The notes: generated by a model not told the origin, from the sequence alone. Counted from the stretch's first letter, positions 1-7,679 are shown. The stretch: DNA of 23,396 bases from an uncultured Porphyromonadaceae bacterium (GCA_902475285.1 CABRZA010000017.1:1-23396), one strand, 5' to 3'. A program made the numbers and translations.

Positions 1-56
1 TACCCCTACTTTTTCCCATTGGGAAAAAATCGGGTATAATCCCTCCGCCCCCGTCG

Positions 57-64
57 TAATTTTG
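57..64 (+). promoter_or_regulatory. Probable promoter -7 element for the hypothetical gene at 96
   Basis: TAATTTTG matches the Bacteroidetes -7 consensus TAnnTTTG and lies 31 nt before the ATG at 96, which leaves a leader of about 25 nt. I do not find a TTG at the usual 19-21 nt upstream, so the -33 half is weak or absent. Confidence 0.45.
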
Positions 65-95
65 CAGTATAATTCAAAACCAAAAAAGAAAGTAT

Positions 96-671
96 ATGAA
101 CTCAAAAAACAACACCCGACTCTTTCGCAATTATCCGGTCACCCACGACTTCCTAAACGACCCCGACTTCGCCGAATTTCTCGCCCGCGCCGAAGCCAAC
201 GACCACACCCCCGACACCCCTACTAATCCCCAATCAGAAACCCACCTCGAAACCAATAGCGTAGGGGCGCAATACATTGCGCCCGCCCCTCCCGCGCATT
301 CCGAATCCCAAGAAAGCACCCCTTCGGCCGCCCCCGAAGTAGGGGCGCAATACATTGCGCCCGCTCCTCCGTTGCATTTCGAATCCCAGGAAAGCACCCC
401 CGAAGTCGGGGCGCAATATATTGCGCCCGCCCCTCCGTCGCATTCCAAAACCCCAGAAAGCATCCCCCAACAGCCGATACATTCAAAGTGGTCGGTCGCG
501 CTCGACCGACCCACCCGCATCCCAATTTCTCCCCGCATGAACCTTCAGCCCCTCCCGCCCATCCGCGGCGCCCCTCGGCCCCGAAAGAGCCATCCCATCT
601 TTCAAGCGCACATTGACATATTGATCATTTTTTATCCAAAAAGGCGGTTTCCCAACCCGCTCGCAGGTTGA
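96..671 (+). CDS. Hypothetical protein with three in-frame palindrome-derived repeats
   Basis: I do not recognise this 191-residue protein. The first 50 or so residues are polar and acidic, with no signal peptide or membrane segment (motif DFLNDPDFAEFLARAEAND). Residues 56-125 are three tandem units of 26, 22 and 22 residues. Each opens with VGAQYIAPAPP and continues with a Ser/Glu/Pro-rich stretch. The remainder is basic and Pro/Arg-rich, and the end of the frame runs into the hairpin that closes the opposing gene. A TAATTTTG promoter element 31 nt before the ATG supports expression. The low-complexity middle is built from a DNA palindrome, so it may be an expanded linker rather than a folded domain. 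The C-terminal part may be degenerate. It could be a real small protein or a decaying gene. The opposite-strand frames here are shadows of the same repeats. Confidence 0.45.
   Translation: MNSKNNTRLFRNYPVTHDFLNDPDFAEFLARAEANDHTPDTPTNPQSETHLETNSVGAQYIAPAPPAHSESQESTPSAAPEVGAQYIAPAPPLHFESQESTPEVGAQYIAPAPPSHSKTPESIPQQPIHSKWSVALDRPTRIPISPRMNLQPLPPIRGAPRPRKSHPIFQAHIDILIIFYPKRRFPNPLAG
261..470 (+). repeat. Three tandem 66-78 bp repeats, each with a 20-bp palindrome
   Basis: The units start at 261, 339 and 405. Each opens with GTAGGGG or GTCGGGG and holds the core GGGCGCAATACATTGCGCCC, with 9-bp arms around two bases. In the third copy the centre is AT, so the core is a perfect 20-bp palindrome. A GCCCCT after the core can pair with AGGGGC before it, with a small bulge. 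Unit lengths are 78, 66 and 66 bp, all multiples of three, so the reading frame is kept. The first unit carries 12 extra bases. Cores are better conserved than the spacers. This looks like a REP-type extragenic palindrome that was duplicated inside a coding region. Confidence 0.85.
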
Positions 672-680
672 AAAACCGCC
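638..680 (-). terminator. Intrinsic terminator of the FadL-like gene
   Basis: GGCGGTTT at 643-650 pairs with AAACCGCC at 673-680, and inner CCAACC/GGTT bases extend the stem. Read on the minus strand, the hairpin is followed by TTTTT (plus 638-642). It lies 34 bp after the stop codon of the FadL-like gene. It also overlaps the last codons of the plus-strand hypothetical gene, so it may stop that transcript too, although no U-run follows on that side. Confidence 0.75.
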
Positions 681-714
681 CTAAATGGCATTGGCCTTCG
701 TCAATCAATCACCC

Positions 715-2034
715 TCAGAACGCCAGCCGGAAGCCGATGGCGGGGCACCAGGCGTGCGAGGAGTAGTTCGCCGTGAAGGTGCGTGTCGTGCCCGCGAGAA
801 GGTCGGCGTAGGAGCACGACGCGTCGTCCTTGCCCAGGCCGGCAACATACACCAGCGACGCGTCCACTGCAAGCCACTCCACGGGGCTGAACGAGAAGCC
901 AACCGACGGGTTGATTTTCGTCATGCCCGGCGTTTCGGGATTATAGTGCTCGGCGCTCACGGGCGTCGTGTCGATCATCACGCCGGCGCGAAGGTCGAGG
1001 CGTTGGGTGAGCGAGTACTGCGCCCCCAGGCGAACGGTCCATGCGTTGTGGTAGTTCTTCACAAGGTGCTGGTTGTAGGGCGTCAGGGCCTGGCTGAGGA
1101 ATTCGATGTCGAGATGCCGGTATGTCTTCCAGAAATTCAGCTGCGCGTCGGCAGCAAGTGTGAGGCGTGAGTTCGGGCGATAGGCGGCGCCGAAGCTCAG
1201 CACGGCCGGCACGGGCATCGAGGCCGTGAAGTTGGCTTCGTCGAGCACGTTGAGCCGCTCTTGGAGCAGCGTGCGGGCTATCTCGTTGGCATAGCGGAGC
1301 GACGCGTCGCCGCTCTTAACTGTCAGACGCATGCGGCTGCGGTACGACACGCCCACGCTCCAGCGGCGGTCTATTTGCCAGAGAGCGCCCACGTTGAAGC
1401 CCACCGTGGTGGCCGTGCGCCCCGAGAGATTGATTGAGGCCGGAGTGTCGGTGAAGCGGTAGGGATTGCCGGCATAGGAGAGCAGCCCATTGAGCGACTC
1501 GGGCGTCACCAGTCCTTTGTCGAGGTCAACGCTGCCGAAGCTTATCATGGCGCCCGCACCAACCGAGAGGCCGGGGATGATTTCCCATGCCAGTGTGGGC
1601 TGCACAGTGAAGGCTTTGAGCGTAACCGACTGGTTGAGAACCGCACCGGGCCAGTTGTCGCCCCATGTTATGCCGCTGCCCGCGGGTGTGTAGAAGCTCA
1701 CGCCGGCGGCAAGATTGTCGTACACCTTCATGCCGAGGTTGAAGGCCATGGGTGTTGATGCTGTGTTCGACGTATGGTAGTCGGTCCCCTCTACGTTGGC
1801 CGTGGCGTGCGCGAATATGGCCGTTACCGAACCCTGGAACTCAACCGTTTTCTTTATGCCCGTAAGGCCGGCGGGGTTGAAAATCTGGCTTTCGGCGCCC
1901 AGACGCAGGGCAGTGCCCGTATGGCCCATGCCGTTCTGGCGGGCGCTCAGGGTGTTCACCTGATAGCCTTCGGCGGCGACGCACAGCGTGGCGGTCGCCG
2001 CAACAGCAAGTGCTGCGATGCGTAATGTGTTCAT
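715..2034 (-). CDS. FadL/OmpP1/TodX-family outer membrane transporter
   Basis: This is a predicted outer-membrane beta-barrel that passes hydrophobic substrates, classically long-chain fatty acids, across the outer membrane. The chosen start gives 439 residues beginning MNTLRIAALAVAATATL, a good Sec signal peptide. An ATG 24 nt upstream (2058) would add eight residues ahead of the basic n-region and seems less likely. The mature N-terminus carries the family-typical NGMGHTGTAL and IFNPAGL motifs (FadL N-terminal hatch). Alternating aromatic and hydrophobic strands follow, and the last residue is Phe, as expected for BAM-inserted barrels. The gene follows prs on the same strand, with the prs terminator hairpin only 25 nt before its ATG, and has its own terminator downstream. 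The family call is secure. The substrate is unknown, and aromatic hydrocarbons or other lipids are possible. Confidence 0.9.
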   Translation of the reverse strand: MNTLRIAALAVAATATLCVAAEGYQVNTLSARQNGMGHTGTALRLGAESQIFNPAGLTGIKKTVEFQGSVTAIFAHATANVEGTDYHTSNTASTPMAFNLGMKVYDNLAAGVSFYTPAGSGITWGDNWPGAVLNQSVTLKAFTVQPTLAWEIIPGLSVGAGAMISFGSVDLDKGLVTPESLNGLLSYAGNPYRFTDTPASINLSGRTATTVGFNVGALWQIDRRWSVGVSYRSRMRLTVKSGDASLRYANEIARTLLQERLNVLDEANFTASMPVPAVLSFGAAYRPNSRLTLAADAQLNFWKTYRHLDIEFLSQALTPYNQHLVKNYHNAWTVRLGAQYSLTQRLDLRAGVMIDTTPVSAEHYNPETPGMTKINPSVGFSFSPVEWLAVDASLVYVAGLGKDDASCSYADLLAGTTRTFTANYSSHAWCPAIGFRLAF

Positions 2035-2051
2035 GATTGTGTACTTATTGG

Positions 2052-2090
2052 AAAACAAACAGTCGCAACCGGCGACTCCGGTCGCGACTG
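2052..2090 (-). terminator. Strong intrinsic terminator after prs
   Basis: Arms at 2060-2072 and 2078-2090 form a 13-bp stem with one G-U pair and a 5-nt loop. On the minus strand it is followed by TTTGTTTT. It lies 26 bp after the prs stop and ends about 20 nt before the FadL-like ATG, so it separates the two genes or attenuates read-through between them. Confidence 0.85.
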
Positions 2091-2116
2091 CCTATGCTGT
2101 GAATATTGGTAATTCC

Positions 2117-3061
2117 TTATTTTATAAGGTATTGCGAAGATATCGACTCGTTGGAGTGCACGCGACGGATGGTGTCGGCGAACAGGCGGGCCACCGAGAT
2201 GATGGTGCACTTGGAGCAGTTCTTGTTGTAGGGGATGGAGTTGGTGAAAATCATCTCTACAAGTGCGCAGTCTTCCACGCGCTGGGTGGCGGGTTCGCTC
2301 ATGATTGCATGTGTGCACAGGGCGCGTACGCTCTTGGCGCCGTTGGCCATCATTAGGTCGGCGGCCTTGGTGATGGTGCCGGCCGTGTCCACCATGTCGT
2401 CAACGAGTATCACGTTCTTGCCCTCGACTTCGCCGATTACGGTCATCTTGGCAACAACGTTGGCCTTGGCGCGCTGTTTGTGGCACAGAACCAGGGGCAC
2501 GTCGAGATATTTGGCGTAGCTGTTGGCTCGCTTGGCGCCGCCAACGTCGGGTGTGGCGATCACGAGGTCTTCCAAGTTGAGGCTCTGGATATAGGGAATG
2601 AACACCGACGAGGCGTAGAGGTGGTCGACGGGAACATTGAAGAAACCCTGAATCTGGTCGGCGTGGAGGTCCATGGTTATCACGCGGTCTACACCGGCGG
2701 TGACGAGCATGTCGGATACCAGCTTGGCGGCTATCGACACGCGGGGCTTGTCCTTGCGGTCCTGGCGGGCCCAGCCGAAGTAGGGGATGACGGCGGCAAC
2801 CGATTTGGCCGAGGCGCGCTTGGCGGCGTCGATCATCAGCAGGAGCTCCATGAGGTTGTCGGTGTTGGGGAAGGTGCTCTGCACGAGGTATACCTCGCAG
2901 CCGCGTACCGATTCTTCGAACGACACTTCGAATTCGCCGTCGGCGAAATGCTCGATTTTCATGCTGCCGAGTTCTACACCGAGTTCTTTACAGATTTCTT
3001 CGGCCATGTAGCGCGATTTTGTGCCGGAGAAAATCTTCACGGGGGGAAGGTTTGTATCCAT
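2117..3061 (-). CDS. prs: Ribose-phosphate pyrophosphokinase (PRPP synthetase)
   Basis: The enzyme transfers pyrophosphate from ATP to ribose 5-phosphate to make PRPP, the cytosolic precursor of purines, pyrimidines, NAD, histidine and tryptophan. The start at 3061 gives MDTNLPPVKIFSG and 314 residues, the normal length for the bacterial class I enzyme. The open frame continues upstream, but that stretch overlaps the preceding gene and has no family similarity. Visible motifs are the ATP-binding RQDRKDKPR (residues 99-107), the divalent-metal and PRPP signature DLHADQIQGFF (131-141), and the ribose-5-phosphate loop VDDMVDTAGT (220-229). It is the third gene after a patatin and a GH13 gene, 23 nt behind the latter, and ends at a strong terminator. 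The pairing with a starch-type hydrolase is unusual for this housekeeping gene. Confidence 0.97.
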   Translation of the reverse strand: MDTNLPPVKIFSGTKSRYMAEEICKELGVELGSMKIEHFADGEFEVSFEESVRGCEVYLVQSTFPNTDNLMELLLMIDAAKRASAKSVAAVIPYFGWARQDRKDKPRVSIAAKLVSDMLVTAGVDRVITMDLHADQIQGFFNVPVDHLYASSVFIPYIQSLNLEDLVIATPDVGGAKRANSYAKYLDVPLVLCHKQRAKANVVAKMTVIGEVEGKNVILVDDMVDTAGTITKAADLMMANGAKSVRALCTHAIMSEPATQRVEDCALVEMIFTNSIPYNKNCSKCTIISVARLFADTIRRVHSNESISSQYLIK

Positions 3062-3084
3062 TGGATAATGTATTGGGTTTGTTT

Positions 3085-4812
3085 TCAGGATTTCTTTGTT
3101 GGGCGCGCTGCGCGAAGGGGCTTGACTTCCGAGCGTCGCAGCTTCCACACGGCGGCGCCGTGCGACGGTACGCTGAGCTCCATATCGTGGCCGGTGGCGA
3201 GGGTCTTGGTGCTGCGGACGCCGGTGAGCAGCTCAACGGCCTTGCACGAGCCTTGAGGCAGGTCGAGGCACTCGAAGGCGTGCACCGGTATGCGCAGCCT
3301 GATATCGTCGTCGCTGTCGCCGAAGTTAACGGCTATAACCAGGAGGTCGTCGCCGGAATGCCGCAGGAACGCGAAGTGGCGGTGGGGGTTGAGGCTCGGG
3401 TTGTCCAGGTTGACGTACATCAGGTCGAAGAACCCGCCCTCGGCTATCGCCGGCTCGGCGTTGGCCGTGCGCAGGATGCGGCGGTATATGGCGCGCAGCT
3501 CCTTTTCCTCCTTGGTAATCTTTCCACGGCAGGTGCCCCGGTCGAGATAGCGGCGCACCGATGCCACGCTCCAATAGTCGAAGATGGTAGTGCGGCCGTC
3601 GTGACCGCTGTAACCCTCGGCATCGGTGCCGGGCTCGCCGAGCTCCTGGCCGAAGTATATCATCATCGGGCCGGTGCCCATCATGGTCGACACTACTAAG
3701 GAGGGCACCGCGCGGCGGGCGTCGCCGGCGTAGAAGGGCGAGGCGAAGCGCTGCTCGTCGTGGTTTTCGAGGAAGTTGAGCATATGGCCCCCTATGCCGT
3801 CGACGGCCTGCCAGCACCCTGTGAGGCGTGCCGCCGAGTGGTTGTCGGTCTCGATGGCGCGGAGGGTGTCGTAGAGGTTAACCTTGTCGTAGAGGTAGTC
3901 GAAGCCACCGTAGTCTATGAAGGGGCGGTAGAGGCTCATGTCGTAGATTTCGGCTATGAACTTCACCTCCGGGTAGTGCTGCTTCACCTGCGGTATGGCC
4001 CAGTGCCAGAATTCAAGAGGCACCATGTGCACCATGTCGCAGCGGAAGCCGTCGATGCCTTTGGCGGCCCAGAACCGCAGTATGTGGAGCATTTTGAGCC
4101 ATGTGTCGGGCACCGGGTCGAAGTGGAGGCTGCCGTCGCCGGGGTCAACACCGTAGTTGAGCTTCACCGTGTCATACCAGTCGTTCACGCCCGGAAAGGC
4201 CGTGTAGCAGTCGTTGCCCGACGCCTTGGCCGGGAATTCCACATATGCTCCCGGACCGCTGCCGAGGTCGATGTGGGGGGCGAACTGCTGGCGCGTTATA
4301 TAGTAGAAATTGTTGTTAGGCGCGAAGAACATCTCGTGGTTGTCGCCCTGGCCGAAGTCTTCGATGCCGCCGGCTTTGGCGTCGGAGTGGTATTGGCGCG
4401 CCACATGGTTGGGCACGAAGTCGATTATCACTTTAAGGCCCGCACGGTGCGTGCGCTCAACCAGGGCCTCGAACTCTTCCATGCGCCGAGGCACGTCCAC
4501 GGCAAGGTCGGGGTCGATGTCGTAATAGTCGGCTATGGCATAAGGGCTTCCGGCATGGCCTTTTATAACATGCGGGTTGTGGCGCGCTATGCCGTAGCGG
4601 GTATAGTCGGCGTCGTGGGTATGCTCTATCACGCCTGTATACCATACATGCGTCGCGCCGAGGTCGGAGATATCGGCGAGTATGGTGTCGGTGATGTCGT
4701 TGAGCTTTCCCGAGCCGTTCTGTTCCAACGTGCCGCCTACGACGGGTGCCTGACAGTAGTTGGTGTAGAGGCGGGGCAGCAGCTGGTATATTACGGGCTT
4801 TGTCGAAGTCAT
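3085..4812 (-). CDS. GH13 alpha-amylase-family glycoside hydrolase
   Basis: This 575-residue protein has the GH13 (beta/alpha)8 barrel, which acts on alpha-glucans or related alpha-glucosides. Conserved regions appear in order: DFVPNH (131-136), GFRCDM with the nucleophile Asp259, FIAEIY with acid/base Glu288, and ENHDEQR with the transition-state Asp352. Residues from about 480 on look like the C-terminal beta domain. No signal peptide is visible at the N-terminus (MTSTKPVIYQLLPRLYTNY), so the enzyme is probably cytoplasmic. The ATG at 4812 sits one base past the stop of the patatin gene, which suggests translational coupling. An upstream extension to 4854 would overlap that gene and is not supported. 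Likely roles are hydrolysis of internal maltodextrin or glycogen, or transglycosylation. The exact subfamily cannot be read by eye. Confidence 0.93.
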   Translation of the reverse strand: MTSTKPVIYQLLPRLYTNYCQAPVVGGTLEQNGSGKLNDITDTILADISDLGATHVWYTGVIEHTHDADYTRYGIARHNPHVIKGHAGSPYAIADYYDIDPDLAVDVPRRMEEFEALVERTHRAGLKVIIDFVPNHVARQYHSDAKAGGIEDFGQGDNHEMFFAPNNNFYYITRQQFAPHIDLGSGPGAYVEFPAKASGNDCYTAFPGVNDWYDTVKLNYGVDPGDGSLHFDPVPDTWLKMLHILRFWAAKGIDGFRCDMVHMVPLEFWHWAIPQVKQHYPEVKFIAEIYDMSLYRPFIDYGGFDYLYDKVNLYDTLRAIETDNHSAARLTGCWQAVDGIGGHMLNFLENHDEQRFASPFYAGDARRAVPSLVVSTMMGTGPMMIYFGQELGEPGTDAEGYSGHDGRTTIFDYWSVASVRRYLDRGTCRGKITKEEKELRAIYRRILRTANAEPAIAEGGFFDLMYVNLDNPSLNPHRHFAFLRHSGDDLLVIAVNFGDSDDDIRLRIPVHAFECLDLPQGSCKAVELLTGVRSTKTLATGHDMELSVPSHGAAVWKLRRSEVKPLRAARPTKKS

Positions 4813-4813
4813 G

Positions 4814-5716
4814 TCAGTCGTTTTGTGTTTGTGCTGCCGACCAGAGACCCGCATCGAGGAGGGCCTGGCGCATATGGCGGTAGCCGGTGAGCACGAGGGT
4901 CTTGATATGGCTGAGGTCGAAGGGGCGGTAGTCGGCTATTTCCGTAGGCTGTACGGAGATGTCGCACAGAGCCATGTCGACGCTCTGATTGGCCTTCGCC
5001 ATGAGGTTGTAGGTGCGCAGGGCCACCGAGATGAGTGAGTTGTAGTTGCTGCGCTTGCGCAGAGGACTCACGTTGACGCCTATCAGAAGGCGGCATTTGT
5101 CGCGGAGCATCCACGCGGGGTGGTTGCGCAGCACGCCGCCGTCGACATAATGCACTCCGTCGATTACCACCGGCGGAAACACGATGGGTATGGAGCACGA
5201 TGCAATTACCCTGGGGCCGATTTTGCCGCTGTGAAAAGCAACCCCGCGGCCGTGGATGAGGTCGGTGGCGCCGATATATGTGGGGATGTCGAGGTCTTCA
5301 AGACGGGTGTGCGGAGCTATGGCGTTGAGGATGAAGCGCTCGAACTTGTCGATGCGGAAGATGCCTCCGCTGCCCAGCGCCAACTCGGCGAATGAGCGGA
5401 AGCTCGTCGAGGCAAAATGATTGACGATTTGAAGCGGTGTGAGGCCGGCGGCATACATTACGGCCACAACGGAGCCGGCGCTTACACCGGCAATGATGTC
5501 GGGCTTGATGCCCGCCTGTTCCAGCGCCAGAAGGGCACCGACGTGTGCGAAGCCGCGGGCGCCTCCGCCGCTGAGGGCAACGCCTATCTTATAGGGCGCA
5601 TTGTCGCGGTCGACGGAGATGCTCCCGGGAGAATCGGGAACAACAAGCATCGACGTGCCGGCACTGCTGCCGCCGTCGTCCGCCGCGTGTTGAGCTTTGC
5701 TTTTTTCAGTATCCAT
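4814..5716 (-). CDS. Patatin-like phospholipase
   Basis: This patatin-family lipid acyl hydrolase uses a Ser-Asp dyad. With the start at 5716 it has 300 residues. Visible motifs are the oxyanion loop GGGARG (50-55), the nucleophile elbow GVSAG (77-81, Ser79) and the DGG motif with catalytic Asp192. There is no clear signal peptide, and the N-terminal 40 residues are polar and probably disordered. A longer frame reaches 5794, but the promoter at 5740-5770 would put the transcript start downstream of that ATG, which favours 5716. It is the first gene of the apparent patatin-GH13-prs operon, and its TGA is one base before the GH13 ATG. A role in phospholipid turnover is likely. The physiological substrate is unknown, and I see no toxin or defence partner that would suggest an anti-phage effector. 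Confidence 0.93.
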   Translation of the reverse strand: MDTEKSKAQHAADDGGSSAGTSMLVVPDSPGSISVDRDNAPYKIGVALSGGGARGFAHVGALLALEQAGIKPDIIAGVSAGSVVAVMYAAGLTPLQIVNHFASTSFRSFAELALGSGGIFRIDKFERFILNAIAPHTRLEDLDIPTYIGATDLIHGRGVAFHSGKIGPRVIASCSIPIVFPPVVIDGVHYVDGGVLRNHPAWMLRDKCRLLIGVNVSPLRKRSNYNSLISVALRTYNLMAKANQSVDMALCDISVQPTEIADYRPFDLSHIKTLVLTGYRHMRQALLDAGLWSAAQTQND

Positions 5717-5739
5717 GAGTGCATGCTCCGTTTGCACTG

Positions 5740-5770
5740 CAAAATTACTCCAAAAAAACCGATTCTTCAA
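5740..5770 (-). promoter_or_regulatory. Promoter of the patatin-GH13-prs operon
   Basis: On the minus strand, TTG (5768-5770) is followed after 20 nt by TAATTTTG (5740-5747), a full Bacteroidetes sigma-ABfr type promoter. The transcript would start near 5733, about 17 nt before the ATG at 5716. Confidence 0.8.
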
Positions 5771-5820
5771 TTTTTTGCAACAAAAAATGCACACTGCCTC
5801 ATAACTCTGTCCTCTGACTC

Positions 5821-5862
5821 AATATAAAATGGGCACCGCAGGCAGCGGCGCCCATTTATATT
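5821..5862 (-). terminator. Terminator of the ROK kinase gene (symmetrical hairpin)
   Basis: AATATAAAATGGGCACCGC (5821-5839) pairs almost fully with GCGGCGCCCATTTATATT (5845-5862), leaving a loop of about five bases. A GC-rich inner stem flanked by an A/T-rich outer stem is the layout of a bidirectional terminator. It lies 13 bp after the ROK gene stop and ahead of the patatin promoter, so it insulates the two units. Confidence 0.8.
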
Positions 5863-5875
5863 GATTGGCACGGGA

Positions 5876-6829
5876 TTACTTTGCCTCCCAGCCCAATGCC
5901 GATGCACCGAGCACGGCGGCGTCGGCTTCTTTGAGCTCGCTCAGGATTACCTTGGGCTTGCCCTTGAAAATCGACATGATGTTGCGGTCGAGCGAATCTT
6001 TGAGCGGACGCATCAGCAGTTCGCCGCTCTTGGCGAGACCGCCGAAGAGGATGAAGGCTTCGGGCGACGAGAACACTACCATGTCGGCCAAGGCTTCGCC
6101 CAGGATGTTGCCGGTATAGTTGAAGATGTCCTTCGCCATGGCGTCGCCGTTCATGGCAGCGTCGTATACGTCCTTCGACGTAATCTGGTCGATGGGCATG
6201 TTGCGCAGCAGCGACGGCTCGGAGCGAGCTTCGAGAAATTCGCGCGCCGTGCGTGCCACGCCGGTGGCCGAGCAGTAGGCTTCCAGACACCCCGTGCGGC
6301 CGCAGCCGCACAGACGGCCGTTGTTGCGCTTCATTATCATGTGGCCTAGCTCGCCGGCGAGGCCGTCGTGACCGTAAACAACCTGACCGTTGATTACAAT
6401 GCCCGAGCCTACGCCCGTGCCGAGGGTAATCATGATGAAGTCTTTGAGGCCGCGGGCGGCGCCGTAGGTCATTTCACCGAGTGCGGCTGCGTTGGCGTCG
6501 TTGGTTACGGCAACGGGGATGCCGAACTTCTCGCTTACAAGCTTGGCCAGCTCGAGGTTCGGCCAAGGAAGGTTGACGGCATTGCTGATGGTGCCGTCGT
6601 AGTAGTTGGCGTTGGGTGCTCCTATGCCTATGCCCTGGATGCGGTCCTCGGCGTCGTTGGCCTCGATGAGGCGCTTGGCCTCGACGTACAGCTCGTCGAG
6701 ATAATCGTTGAAATCTGCATGTTTCCCGGTCTTTATCGACGAACTGGCAACAACATTGCCGCGAGCATCGACGATACCGAACACCGTGTTCGTGCCGCCG
6801 ATGTCAATACCCATTACATATGGTTTCAT
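5876..6829 (-). CDS. ROK-family sugar kinase, probably glucokinase
   Basis: This cytosolic ATP-dependent kinase probably phosphorylates glucose or another hexose at C6. It has 317 residues, normal for the family. Visible are the phosphate-1 motif DIGGT (9-13), the catalytic base in TNDANAAALGE (Asp111), the phosphate-2 loop LGTGVGSG (136-143), the sugar-binding and zinc-ligand ELGH (160-163), and the ROK zinc cysteines Cys174, Cys176 and Cys181 in CGCGRTGCLE. No helix-turn-helix precedes the kinase domain, so this is an enzyme and not a NagC/Mlc-type repressor. The gene stands alone with its own terminator and probable promoter, next to but not in the GH13 operon. Glucokinase is the best call; N-acetylmannosamine or fructose kinase cannot be excluded. 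Confidence 0.92.
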   Translation of the reverse strand: MKPYVMGIDIGGTNTVFGIVDARGNVVASSSIKTGKHADFNDYLDELYVEAKRLIEANDAEDRIQGIGIGAPNANYYDGTISNAVNLPWPNLELAKLVSEKFGIPVAVTNDANAAALGEMTYGAARGLKDFIMITLGTGVGSGIVINGQVVYGHDGLAGELGHMIMKRNNGRLCGCGRTGCLEAYCSATGVARTAREFLEARSEPSLLRNMPIDQITSKDVYDAAMNGDAMAKDIFNYTGNILGEALADMVVFSSPEAFILFGGLAKSGELLMRPLKDSLDRNIMSIFKGKPKVILSELKEADAAVLGASALGWEAK

Positions 6830-6887
6830 GGTAGGTAGTTGGTATTAATAGATTTGGAAAATAATCGAATTTGATTGAAAAATCGCC

Positions 6888-6895
6888 CAAAGTTA
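6888..6895 (-). promoter_or_regulatory. Probable -7 element for the ROK kinase
   Basis: TAACTTTG on the minus strand matches TAnnTTTG and lies 58 nt before the ATG at 6829. No good TTG is seen 19-21 nt upstream, so confidence is moderate. The AT-rich gap 6830-7026 holds this element and the divergent pyrE promoter. Confidence 0.5.
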
Positions 6896-6990
6896 CGCAA
6901 TAATTTCCAAACATCCGCATTTTGCCCGTCTTTTAATGTTGAGGGGCGAAAAAGTTTTGTCAAAAATCCACAAATGCCGTCGAAAATGAC

Positions 6991-6998
6991 TATCTTTG
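6991..6998 (+). promoter_or_regulatory. -7 element of the pyrE promoter
   Basis: TATCTTTG matches the Bacteroidetes -7 consensus and is followed by C, as is common. Transcription would start near 7005. This supports the ATG at 7027 over the in-frame TTG at 7003. The -33 element is not clear. Confidence 0.65.
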
Positions 6999-7026
6999 CA
7001 CTTTGAAAAATCAAATTCTTGACGAT

Positions 7027-7665
7027 ATGGACTACGTTGCCCGCCTTCTTGCGGAGAAACTGCTTAAAATCAATGCTTTGAAGCTTCAGCCCAACAGCCC
7101 CTTCGTTTGGGCTTCCGGCTGGAATTCCCCCATCTATACCGACAACCGCCGCACTCTGTCGTACCCCGACGTGCGCTCATTCATCAAGGTGGAGCTCACA
7201 CGCCTCATCCTGGAGCGTTTCCCCCAGGTGCAGGCCGTGGCCGGCGTCGCCACGGGTGCAATAGCTCAGGGCGCCCTGGTGGCCGACCTCCTCAATGTGC
7301 CCTATGTATACGTACGCTCTTCTCCCAAGGATCACGGCCTTGAGAACCTAATCGAAGGCGACCTCCGCCAGGGGCAGAAAGTGGTTGTGGTGGAAGACCT
7401 CGTCTCCACGGGCAAGAGCTCGCTGAAAGCCGTGGAGGCTCTCCGTGCCGCCGGAAGCGACGTAATAGGTATGGTCGCTCTATTCACCTACGGTTTCCCG
7501 GAGGCCGAGGCAAACTTTGCAGCCGCCCACGTGGAGCTCTGCACCCTCAGCAATTACAACGCGCTTCTCGAAGTGGCCCTCGAGACGCATTTCATTTCCG
7601 AAAACGACATCGAGACACTCCGCCGCTGGCGCACCGACCCCGCCACCTGGGTGCCCGAACGATAA
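7027..7665 (+). CDS. pyrE: Orotate phosphoribosyltransferase
   Basis: PyrE joins orotate to PRPP to give orotidine 5-phosphate, the fifth step of pyrimidine synthesis in the cytosol. The ATG at 7027 gives 212 residues, a typical length; a TTG at 7003 would put the start at or before the predicted transcript start. Key motifs are the KDHG loop (101-104), part of the mobile catalytic loop, and the PRPP-binding VVVVEDLVSTGKSS (119-132). Substrate-side residues lie in ASGWNSPIYTDNR (29-41). It heads a tightly spaced run of five plus-strand genes, with 14 nt to the next. The downstream genes have no evident link to pyrimidine synthesis. Confidence 0.96.
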   Translation: MDYVARLLAEKLLKINALKLQPNSPFVWASGWNSPIYTDNRRTLSYPDVRSFIKVELTRLILERFPQVQAVAGVATGAIAQGALVADLLNVPYVYVRSSPKDHGLENLIEGDLRQGQKVVVVEDLVSTGKSSLKAVEALRAAGSDVIGMVALFTYGFPEAEANFAAAHVELCTLSNYNALLEVALETHFISENDIETLRRWRTDPATWVPER

Positions 7666-7679
7666 AGCAACAACTTGAT

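Noticed and set aside
10..28. Hairpin TTTTTCCC/GGGAAAAA as a terminator
   Set aside because: The 3-nt-loop hairpin is followed by no U-run in either direction that fits a visible gene; too little upstream sequence to judge.
35..40. TATAAT as a sigma-70 -10 box
   Set aside because: No matching -35 site, and the host uses TAnnTTTG promoters; a better element lies at 57-64.
261..470. CRISPR-like array
   Set aside because: Only three copies, the unit is largely coding and the spacers are themselves related; no cas genes nearby.
131..538. Minus-strand open frames through the repeats
   Set aside because: They arise because the palindromes read openly on both strands; no promoter or family pattern supports them.
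4814..5716. Patatin as part of an anti-phage (CBASS-like) system
   Set aside because: No nucleotidyltransferase or other sensor gene is adjacent; the neighbours are GH13 and prs.
2117..7665. prs and pyrE as one PRPP pathway cluster
   Set aside because: They are on opposite strands in separate units with a ROK kinase between; closeness looks incidental.
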